13,384 bases of DNA from CAIKZY01 sp044345075 (GTDB lineage Bacteria > Actinomycetota > Actinomycetes > S36-B12): NCBI GenBank assembly GCA_044345075.1, contig JBIJBU010000040.1, forward strand, positions 1 through 13,384, given 5' to 3'. Below are positions 7,567-13,384 of the stretch, in pieces (position 1 is the first letter of the stretch; each line of letters starts with the position of its first letter). The notes under the pieces are model-generated. The model was not told where the DNA came from and did no database searches. It worked only from the letters and a program-made list of their open reading frames with translations. The translations under genes were made by a program, and so were the position numbers.

Positions 7567-9606
7567 GTGACACGCCCTGACGGAATGATCCCGGAGAGTC
7601 CCCTCACGGGTGCGAAAAGCGCGACCTGGGTTCCCGACCCCACCACGAGCCAGAAAACTCAGAGAGCGGTCTTCGAGGGATTCGCGCGCAGCCGAGCATC
7701 GATTCCCGCGCAAATGAGTCTCCACGAGTGGTCGGTCACTGATCTGGATGGATTCTGGTCGGCAGTGTGGGATTTCTACGCAGTGGTGGGCGAGAAGGGC
7801 TCTGTCGCGTATCGGGCGTCGGTACTGCCGGAAGCGGTGTTCTTCCCTGAAGCCCGGCTGAATATCGCCGAGAACCTCCTGCGCGACTGGCCCGATGCGG
7901 CACCCATTCGCGTGGTGGCGTCAGGAGAGCAGACCGGCGCGATCGTGACCATGGCTCAGCTCACACGCGACGAGCTGACAACCCGCGTTGCTGAATTCGC
8001 TGCAGCACTGCGCACTCGCGGCGTCGGCGCCGGTGATCGCGTTGTGCTCATCTTGCCCGTCGGTATCGATGCACTGGTCGCCAATCTGGGTGCGTTAGCG
8101 ATAGGCGCGGTGGTGAGCAGCGTGGCACCCGAGTTCGGCGCACCGGCGATCCTCGATCGCATCGGACAACTTGACCCGAGCGTTCTCATTGCCGCGATCG
8201 GCTACGACTGGAATGGCAAGTACTTCGACCGCGTCGCAAACCTCGCCGAGACTATCGACGGCCTGCCGAGTCTTCGCCATGTGCTGTTGGCTTCTGCACC
8301 CGCTGATTCCGATGGAACGACTTCAGTGCGTGCCGCGGCCGTATCACTCTCGCGCCCGTCGACCTCGATCTCCGGGCTGCACGAGGCGATGGCCGAGCAT
8401 GCCGGCGCAGCACCCGAATACACGCGCCTGCCCTTCGATCACCCGGCCTACGTGCTGTTCTCCTCCGGCACGACCGGCAAGCCCAAGTGCCTGATACATC
8501 GGGCGGGCGGCGTACTACTCAAGCACCTGACCGAGGTGGGCCTGCAGTGCGACTGCGGCCCGAGCGATCGCATGCTGTTCTACTCCACCACCAGCTGGAT
8601 GATGTGGAACTGGCAGGTCAGCGCGCTGTCTACCGGGGCCACCCTCGTGATGCATGACGCGGCCGCGAACTTTCCCGACATCCTCGGCGTCTTCACCGCC
8701 GCACGCCTCACCGCCGCCACGCACGTCGGTGTCGGCGCACGCCTGCTCGACCAGATTCGCCACGACGGTCTCGAGTTGCTGCGCGACGGCCCGTTGTCCG
8801 ACCTGCGGATGATCATGGTCACCGGATCACCGCTGTCAGAAGCCACAGCCGAATGGCTCGCCGATCAGCTTGGCCCGCACGTGATGATCAACCCGATCTC
8901 CGGCGGCACCGATCTGGTTGGTTGCTTCATCGGCGGCGACCCCACAAAGCCTTTCCACGCGGGCGAAATGACCGGGCCGGCGCTCGGCTGCTCCATCGAT
9001 ATCCTCGACGACGACGGCAATCACGTGCCTCCCGGTGGCACGGGTGAACTCGTCTGCCTCAACCCCTTCCCCACGGTGCCGTTGGGTATCTGGGGCGATG
9101 ACGATGGCAGCCGCTTCCACGGCACCTACTTCGACACCTGGCCCGGTATTTGGGCCCACGGCGATCACGCATCATGGACCGAGCGCGGCGGCGTCGTTAT
9201 TCACGGTCGATCCGACGCCACCCTGAACTCCGGCGGAGTACGTATCGGCACCGCCGAGATCTACGCAGCCATCGAGGACTTTCCCGAGATCACCGACGCC
9301 ATCACCTTCGGCCAGGACTGGGACGGTGACACACGAATAGTGCTGATCATCAGCCTCGCAAGCGGGTGCACACTCGACGACGACCTGCGCGCCCGCATCA
9401 AGACCGTCATCCGCACCCGCTGCTCACCACGCCATGTACCCGCAGTGATCGCGACCGCCAGTTCAGTGCCGCGAACCCGCACCGGGAAGCTCTCCGAAGT
9501 CGCCGTCCGCAACGCCGTCAACGGTCAACCCGTCAAAGGCCGCGAGGCACTCGGCAACCCCGACAGCCTCGATGAAATCGCCGCACTCCCCGACCTACGG
9601 CGCTAG
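7567..9606 (+). CDS. acetoacetate--CoA ligase (acetoacetyl-CoA synthetase)
   Basis: This 679-residue protein belongs to the ANL (acyl-adenylate-forming) superfamily. It likely activates acetoacetate, or a similar short 3-oxo acid, to its CoA thioester with ATP. It has the phosphate loop SSGTTGKPK (residues 299-307), STTSWMMWNW, the NPISGGTDLVG adenine-site motif, YFDTWPGIWAHGDHA, GRSDATLNSGGVRIG hinge region, and the catalytic C-terminal PRTRTGK with Lys641. ISGGTD and the long N-terminal part with W-V-P-D-P fit acetoacetyl-CoA synthetase better than acetyl-CoA synthetase, but substrate is not proven. GTG at 7567 has GAGG seven bases upstream; ATG at 7585 is an alternative. It faces htpX across a strong hairpin. 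It may have its own transcript, or be read through from accA; it is not part of the usual accA neighbourhood as I know it. Confidence 0.88.
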   Translation: MTRPDGMIPESPLTGAKSATWVPDPTTSQKTQRAVFEGFARSRASIPAQMSLHEWSVTDLDGFWSAVWDFYAVVGEKGSVAYRASVLPEAVFFPEARLNIAENLLRDWPDAAPIRVVASGEQTGAIVTMAQLTRDELTTRVAEFAAALRTRGVGAGDRVVLILPVGIDALVANLGALAIGAVVSSVAPEFGAPAILDRIGQLDPSVLIAAIGYDWNGKYFDRVANLAETIDGLPSLRHVLLASAPADSDGTTSVRAAAVSLSRPSTSISGLHEAMAEHAGAAPEYTRLPFDHPAYVLFSSGTTGKPKCLIHRAGGVLLKHLTEVGLQCDCGPSDRMLFYSTTSWMMWNWQVSALSTGATLVMHDAAANFPDILGVFTAARLTAATHVGVGARLLDQIRHDGLELLRDGPLSDLRMIMVTGSPLSEATAEWLADQLGPHVMINPISGGTDLVGCFIGGDPTKPFHAGEMTGPALGCSIDILDDDGNHVPPGGTGELVCLNPFPTVPLGIWGDDDGSRFHGTYFDTWPGIWAHGDHASWTERGGVVIHGRSDATLNSGGVRIGTAEIYAAIEDFPEITDAITFGQDWDGDTRIVLIISLASGCTLDDDLRARIKTVIRTRCSPRHVPAVIATASSVPRTRTGKLSEVAVRNAVNGQPVKGREALGNPDSLDEIAALPDLRR

Positions 9607-9629
9607 GAGCTGACGAGGGTCAGCTAGCG
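9601..9629. terminator. bidirectional terminator hairpin between convergent genes
   Basis: AGCTGAC (9608-9614) and GTCAGCT (9619-9625) form a perfect 7-bp stem with loop GAGG. CGCT (9601-9604) and AGCG (9626-9629) extend it to 11 bp across a 3-base bulge. It overlaps the stop codon of the acetoacetate-CoA ligase and lies 16 bases beyond the htpX stop. Its place between convergent genes favours use in both directions. The plus side is followed by TGTTGCTGTGT rather than a pure T run. Confidence 0.7.
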
Positions 9630-9645
9630 TGTTGCTGTGTCGAGA

Positions 9646-10545
9646 TCACTCTGCTGAAGGCGGAGCGCCTTCCATCTCGCGCAGCAGCGCAATGCGAGCA
9701 GCGAGCGGCGGATGAGTATCAAACATCGACTTCGACTTGCCGTCAAGAGGTGACTCGATCCACACGTGAGCTACAGCAGTGGACTTCTGGTGCACCACGG
9801 TGCTGTCTGCTGCGAGAGTCTCGAGCGCGCGCCGCAGCCCGGTGGGGTTGCGGGTGAACTGGACTGCGGTGGCATCGGCGAGTGCCTCACGCTTGCGCGA
9901 GATGGCCGCGCGCAGGAGCAACGCCGCGATCGGGGCCAGCAAGATGATGACCAGCGAGACGATGATGGCGATGGGATTGCTGTCATTGCCGCGGCGAGAG
10001 AAGAGCGCCATGCGGGCACCCATATCGGCGAGGATCGCCAACAGCCCGGCTGTCGTGGCCGCCACGGCCATCACCAAGGTGTCGCGATTACCCACGTGAG
10101 CCATCTCGTGCGCTGCAACTCCCTGCAACTGCTCGCGATCCATCTTTTCCAGGATGCCCGTGGTGAAGGCGATCACCGCATGGTTCGGATCACGGCCGGT
10201 GGCAAAGGCGTTGGGAGCAGGATCCTGCACGATCGCAATCTTGGGCATCGGAAGGCCTGATGCGATGCAGATCTCCTCGACCAGGTTGTACAGCTGGGGA
10301 GCGTCTTCGTGCGAGATCACCTTGGCCTGGGTCATCGCAAGCACCAGTGAGTCGGACTTCCAGTAGCTGGTCCAGACACCGATCAGCGAGATACCGACAG
10401 CGATAGGCACGAGCAGGGCCGCGTTGAAACTGAGCAAGGTGCCCGCCGCCCACACCATCGCGACGACTGCGATGAACATGCCGAAGAGGAGGAACCAGGT
10501 CTTGCGCTTGTTCGAGGACTGCTCAGCGCGGAAGGAAACCGCCAT
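9646..10545 (-). CDS. htpX: HtpX-like M48 family membrane zinc metalloprotease
   Basis: HtpX cuts damaged or misfolded membrane proteins, with its active site facing the cytoplasm. The 299-residue product has two N-terminal membrane helices (about 15-36 and 40-60), the zinc motif HEMAH (residues 146-150, catalytic Glu147), two further hydrophobic segments (about 157-180 and 191-213), and RKREALAD with the likely third zinc ligand Glu220. The end contains FDTHPPLAARIALL, typical of the family. Length and layout match HtpX. ATG at 10545 lies five bases after the lemA stop with no clear Shine-Dalgarno site, so translation is probably coupled to lemA. The LemA-M48 protease pairing is recurrent in bacteria and suggests a shared membrane-quality role, which is inference. 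Confidence 0.94.
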   Translation of the reverse strand: MAVSFRAEQSSNKRKTWFLLFGMFIAVVAMVWAAGTLLSFNAALLVPIAVGISLIGVWTSYWKSDSLVLAMTQAKVISHEDAPQLYNLVEEICIASGLPMPKIAIVQDPAPNAFATGRDPNHAVIAFTTGILEKMDREQLQGVAAHEMAHVGNRDTLVMAVAATTAGLLAILADMGARMALFSRRGNDSNPIAIIVSLVIILLAPIAALLLRAAISRKREALADATAVQFTRNPTGLRRALETLAADSTVVHQKSTAVAHVWIESPLDGKSKSMFDTHPPLAARIALLREMEGAPPSAE

Positions 10546-10550
10546 GAAGA

Positions 10551-11105
10551 TCAGAAGCTGACGGTCGGCACGTTGCGATCAGCAGCGTCCGGGACCTCGT
10601 AGAACTCGCGAGCGGACACCTTCGCCATGCCGGCGAAGAACTTCGACGGAATCGTGACGATCATGGTGTTCAGCATGCGCACCGCGTCGTTGTAGTACTG
10701 GCGCGAGAAGGCCACCTTGTTCTCGGTGCCGGAGAGTTCTTCTTGCAGGGAGAGGAAGTTCGCAGACGCCTTCAGATCGGGGTATGCCTCGGCCACAGCG
10801 AGCAGGCCGCGCAGGGCCTGGGTGAGCATGCCGTCGGCGGCAGCGACCTCGGCCACGCCATTAGCGTGCTCCGCGATGGCACGAGCCTCGGTGACCTTCT
10901 CGAAGGTGCCCGCCTCATGGGCGGCGTATCCCTTGACCGTGCTCACCAGGTTCGGGATGAGGTCATTTCGGCGCTTGAGCTGCACCTCGATCTGGGCGAA
11001 AGCCTCGTCGACGGCCACATTGGCGCGCACGAGCTTGTTGTAGGTCGCGATCACGAAGATCACGAGCAGGACGACGACGACCGCGAGAATGATCCAGATC
11101 CACAT
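10551..11105 (-). CDS. lemA: LemA family membrane-anchored protein
   Basis: The 184-residue product starts with one strongly hydrophobic helix (about residues 2-22) and continues as a helical, probably coiled domain. Family marks are YNKLVRANVAVDEAFAQIEVQLKRRNDLIPNLV, of which the R-x-x-L-I-P-N-L-V core is diagnostic, GYAAHE, and the YYNDAVRMLNT segment followed by PSKFFA. Length is usual for LemA. Its molecular function is not known; the N-terminus is thought to be outside and the helical body cytoplasmic or the reverse, which I cannot decide. ATG at 11105 is the only possible start because an in-frame TAG lies three codons upstream. GGAGG ends one base before ATG, too close for normal use, while TAGCGT lies exactly six bases upstream, predicting a leaderless transcript. 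htpX follows after five bases. Confidence 0.93.
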   Translation of the reverse strand: MWIWIILAVVVVLLVIFVIATYNKLVRANVAVDEAFAQIEVQLKRRNDLIPNLVSTVKGYAAHEAGTFEKVTEARAIAEHANGVAEVAAADGMLTQALRGLLAVAEAYPDLKASANFLSLQEELSGTENKVAFSRQYYNDAVRMLNTMIVTIPSKFFAGMAKVSAREFYEVPDAADRNVPTVSF

Positions 11106-11111
11106 GCCTCC

Positions 11112-11117
11112 ACGCTA
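11112..11117 (-). promoter_or_regulatory. putative -10 element for a leaderless lemA transcript
   Basis: TAGCGT (minus strand) fits TANNNT and ends six bases before the lemA ATG, so +1 would be the A of ATG. GGAGG in the spacer is one base from the start, too near for ordinary ribosome binding. No -35 box is visible. Confidence 0.5.
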
Positions 11118-11125
11118 ACACGGCT

Positions 11126-11137
11126 CCGGTGAACCGG
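11126..11137. promoter_or_regulatory. palindrome in the lemA-lpdA divergent region, candidate operator
   Basis: CCGGT-GA-ACCGG is a perfect 5-bp inverted repeat with a 2-base centre. It lies 8 bases from the lemA -10 element and 17 from the lpdA one, so it falls in or near the -35 region of both promoters. Binding by a regulator is inference. Confidence 0.35.
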
Positions 11138-11154
11138 CGCGAACCCTCATCGGC

Positions 11155-11160
11155 CAGAAT
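11155..11160 (+). promoter_or_regulatory. putative -10 element of lpdA
   Basis: CAGAAT keeps the key A (second) and T (sixth) of the -10 consensus and ends six bases before the lpdA GTG, the same spacing as for purK, birA and lemA. The spacer is GGGGGC, which could alternatively be read as a poor, too-close ribosome site. Confidence 0.35.
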
Positions 11161-11166
11161 GGGGGC

Positions 11167-12579
11167 GTGAACCTGGCTGATTCAGCACATGTGGTCATCA
11201 TCGGTGGCGGCCCCGGCGGGTATGAGGCAGCCCTGGTCGCCCGGCAGCTCGGGGCAGAGGTCACGATCGTCGATCGCGACGGCCTTGGGGGCTCGGCAGT
11301 CCTGACCGATTGCGTGCCCAGCAAGGCACTCATCGCCACCGCGGGAGTCATTCTCAACACCGAGCACAGCGCGGCCCTGGGTGTGCGCATCGATGGGCAG
11401 CCCCCGACTCCGCGACAGATTGGCGTTGATCTGACCGTTGTCAATGAGCGCATCCTGGGGCTAGCCGCTGCCCAGAGTGCGGATATCGCGGCGAAGATGG
11501 ACCAGGCTGGTGTGAATGTCATTCGCGGGAGAGGCAGGCTCACCGGCGAGAGCAGCGTGATGGCACTTCTGCCCGATGGCAGCATGACCCAGCTGCACGC
11601 CGATGTCATCCTCGTAGCCACCGGAACTCGCCCGCGCATTCTCGACACCGCCACCCCCGACGGCGAGCGCATCTTGACCTGGGAGCAGGTGTACGACCTC
11701 ACCGAGCTGCCTGAGCGACTCATCGTCGTGGGCTCCGGCGTTACCGGCGCCGAGTTTGCCGGCGCGTACCACGGCCTCGGTAGTTCCGTCGTGCTCGTCT
11801 CCAGCCGAGATCGCGTTCTTCCCGGCGAGGATCCCGATGCTGCTCGAGTTATCGAGGATGTCTATCGCCGCAGTGGCATCGAGGTCATGAGCCACAGTCG
11901 AGCCATCGCTGCGCGACGCACTCAGACAGGTGTCGAGGTTGAGCTGGAGGATGGCCGCATCGTGACGGGTTCTCACGTGCTCATGGCGGTCGGATCACTC
12001 CCCAACACCGACGAACTGGGCCTCGAGGATGCCGGTGTTGCCGTCGACGATAACGGCTACATCATCACCGATCGCGTCTCGCGAACGACCGTGCGCACCA
12101 TCTATGCCGCTGGCGACTGCACGGGCATCATGATGCTCGCCTCTGTTGCCGCGATGCAGGGTCGTATCGCGATGTCGCATGCACTCGGAGATGCCGTCGT
12201 ACCACTGGAACTCGAGCATGTGTCGAGCACGGTCTTCACCCGGCCGGAGATCGCCACGGTGGGCCTGACCCAAAAGGGTCTTGACTCAGGTGCCTTCCGC
12301 GGCGACGTCATCATGCTCCCGCTCGGAACCAACGCTCGCTCGAAGATGGAAGAGCAGCACGACGGATTCGTGAAGATCTTCTGCCGTCGAGGCTCGCGCA
12401 TCATCGCCGGCGCCGTCATCGTGAGCGAGCATGCGAGCGAGTTGATTCACGCCCTCACGGTTGCTGTCGAGCAGCGCCTGACCGCTGATGAGCTCGCCAC
12501 GACCTTCACGGTGTATCCGAGCCTGTCGGGCTCAATCGCCGAGGCAGCCCGTCAGCTGCACGTGACCGCGGAGGGCTGA
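11167..12579 (+). CDS. lpdA: LpdA-type NAD(P)H:quinone reductase-like flavoprotein
   Basis: This 470-residue protein has the full fold of the dihydrolipoamide dehydrogenase/glutathione reductase family: FAD motif GGGPGG (residues 13-18), NAD(P)H motif GSGVTGAE (189-196), AAGDCTG (314-320) and the C-terminal dimerisation domain. The redox site has changed: where the family has C-x4-C, this protein has Ala44 and only Cys49 (GGSAVLTDCVPSK). The C-terminal HP-x-x-x-E dyad is YPSLSG, with Tyr450 and Gly455. It therefore should not be a lipoamide dehydrogenase. The same features mark M. tuberculosis LpdA (Rv3303c), reported as an NAD(P)H:quinone reductase, and long stretches such as SVAAMQGRIAM agree with it from memory. 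GTG at 11167 may be leaderless. The stop overlaps punA by one base. Confidence 0.92.
   Translation: MNLADSAHVVIIGGGPGGYEAALVARQLGAEVTIVDRDGLGGSAVLTDCVPSKALIATAGVILNTEHSAALGVRIDGQPPTPRQIGVDLTVVNERILGLAAAQSADIAAKMDQAGVNVIRGRGRLTGESSVMALLPDGSMTQLHADVILVATGTRPRILDTATPDGERILTWEQVYDLTELPERLIVVGSGVTGAEFAGAYHGLGSSVVLVSSRDRVLPGEDPDAARVIEDVYRRSGIEVMSHSRAIAARRTQTGVEVELEDGRIVTGSHVLMAVGSLPNTDELGLEDAGVAVDDNGYIITDRVSRTTVRTIYAAGDCTGIMMLASVAAMQGRIAMSHALGDAVVPLELEHVSSTVFTRPEIATVGLTQKGLDSGAFRGDVIMLPLGTNARSKMEEQHDGFVKIFCRRGSRIIAGAVIVSEHASELIHALTVAVEQRLTADELATTFTVYPSLSGSIAEAARQLHVTAEG
12570..12575 (+). promoter_or_regulatory. punA ribosome binding site inside lpdA
   Basis: GGAGGG lies three bases before the punA ATG at 12579, inside the last codons of lpdA. 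With the TGATG stop/start overlap it implies coupled translation of the two genes. Confidence 0.6.
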
Positions 12580-13367
12580 TGCCAGGCGTGCGTGCAGCGG
12601 AAGCCGCGGCTGACATTGCCGCGAGAAGCGGCATCGGCATGCATGACATCGCAGTAGTACTGGGCTCGGGATGGGCAGGTGCTGCGGATGAGCTCGGCTC
12701 CCCCACGTTCGAGGCCGCCTTCGACACGATTCCGCACTTCGCAGCCCCCGCCGTGAGCGGACACTCCGGTCGCGTGCGCAGCGTGGAGATCGAGGGTCGC
12801 CGCGTTCTGGTCTTCCTCGGCCGAACCCATCTCTACGAAGGGCTCGGCACCGAGGCAGTTACTCATGCAGTGCGCACTGCGGCTGCTTGTGGGGCGCACT
12901 CAGTCGTACTGACCAATGCTGCAGGCTCCCTGCTTCCCGAGTGGGGCGTCGGCACCGCGGTGATGATCAGCGATCAGCTGAACCTCACTGGAGAGTCACC
13001 CCTCGTGGGCCAGAGGTTCGTCAGCATGAGCGACGCCTACTCGCCTCGGCTGCGCTCGCTCGTGCAAGACCTATTTCCAGCAACTCCGGAGGGCGTCTAC
13101 GCCCAGGTACATGGCCCGATGTACGAGACCTCGGCCGAGATTCGAATGCTTCGGACCCTGGGGGCCGATCTCGTCGGCATGAGCACTGCACTAGAGACCA
13201 TCGCCGCACGATCGGTGAATCTTGAAGTGCTCGGCCTGTCGCTGGTCACGAACCTTGCTGCCGGAATCACCGGCGAGGCACTTGATCACACCGAGGTGCT
13301 GGCTGCGGGCCAGGCGTCGGCCGAACGACTCGGCCGGATGCTCGCCGAGATCATTCGCTCGATCTAG
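12579..13367 (+). CDS. punA: purine nucleoside phosphorylase, trimeric type (PunA/DeoD)
   Basis: PNP splits purine (deoxy)nucleosides with phosphate to base and (deoxy)ribose-1-phosphate for salvage. The 262-residue product has the trimeric, 6-oxopurine-type signatures: LGSGW (28-32) with Ser30, phosphate-site GHSG (61-64), GRTHLYEG (81-88), TNAAGSL, GPMYETSAEIRMLRTLGAD, whose YET contains Glu183 for the purine ring, GMST (200-203), and VTNLAAGI with Asn225. Glu and Asn at these sites indicate inosine/guanosine rather than adenosine preference. The length matches the M. tuberculosis enzyme, whose last third is very similar from memory. The ATG shares its A with the lpdA TGA. Only 17 bases remain after the stop, and they show no terminator. 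Confidence 0.95.
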   Translation: MPGVRAAEAAADIAARSGIGMHDIAVVLGSGWAGAADELGSPTFEAAFDTIPHFAAPAVSGHSGRVRSVEIEGRRVLVFLGRTHLYEGLGTEAVTHAVRTAAACGAHSVVLTNAAGSLLPEWGVGTAVMISDQLNLTGESPLVGQRFVSMSDAYSPRLRSLVQDLFPATPEGVYAQVHGPMYETSAEIRMLRTLGADLVGMSTALETIAARSVNLEVLGLSLVTNLAAGITGEALDHTEVLAAGQASAERLGRMLAEIIRSI

Positions 13368-13384
13368 TCGGATAGTTCGACACG

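Noticed and set aside
6871..7725. 284-codon minus-strand frame across the end of accA and into the next gene
   Set aside because: It runs antisense through the conserved carrier domain and the start of the ligase. It has no family motif; its length is explained by high GC content.

Overview
The window is high-GC DNA (a little over 60% G+C by eye) carrying a compact set of housekeeping genes in an order typical of Actinomycetota. The strongest phylum markers are the two-part acyl-CoA carboxylase (fused biotin carboxylase/BCCP subunit plus a separate carboxyltransferase) with its small epsilon subunit, the birA–carboxylase divergent pair, a Maf gene beside the carboxylase, an LpdA-type flavoprotein, and a trimeric purine nucleoside phosphorylase. 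From memory, the left part matches the Mycobacterium tuberculosis order purE-purK-(PH-domain protein)-birA / accD5-accE5-maf-...-accA3, and lpdA and deoD also lie near each other in that genome. I cannot place the organism below phylum level.

Layout. Minus strand, 3118 down to 73: birA, a two-helix bacterial PH-domain membrane protein, purK and purE, nearly gapless, ending in a hairpin at 51-71. Plus strand, 3151-5583: pccB/accD, accE and maf, almost certainly one transcript. After a 109-base gap with a likely promoter and a 5' hairpin comes accA (5693-7453). After a 113-base gap comes an acetoacetate-CoA ligase (7567-9606). It ends convergently against lemA-htpX (minus, 11105 to 9646), with an 11-bp-stem hairpin across the junction. 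A 61-base divergent region separates lemA from lpdA (11167-12579), whose stop overlaps the start of punA (12579-13367).

How the genes work together. BirA attaches biotin to the Met-Lys-Met site of AccA. AccA carboxylates that biotin, and PccB with AccE transfers the carboxyl group to an acyl-CoA, probably propionyl-CoA, giving methylmalonyl-CoA. The acetoacetate-CoA ligase adds another CoA-thioester step next door. PurK and PurE carry out consecutive steps of purine synthesis and PunA salvages purines. LemA and HtpX are a commonly paired membrane protein and membrane protease. LpdA resembles lipoamide dehydrogenase but has lost its catalytic cysteine pair and His-Glu dyad, so it is probably an NAD(P)H:quinone-type reductase.

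No mobile element, CRISPR array, tRNA, rRNA or broken gene was seen, and there is no obviously new multi-gene system. The most interesting signal is regulatory. Three genes (purK, birA, lemA) have a TANNNT -10 element exactly six bases before a start codon, and lpdA has a slightly weaker one at the same spacing. This predicts leaderless mRNAs, while the other main genes have good Shine-Dalgarno sites or sit inside operons. The birA and pccB -10 elements also overlap on opposite strands, making a shared bidirectional promoter for the biotin ligase and its substrate pathway.
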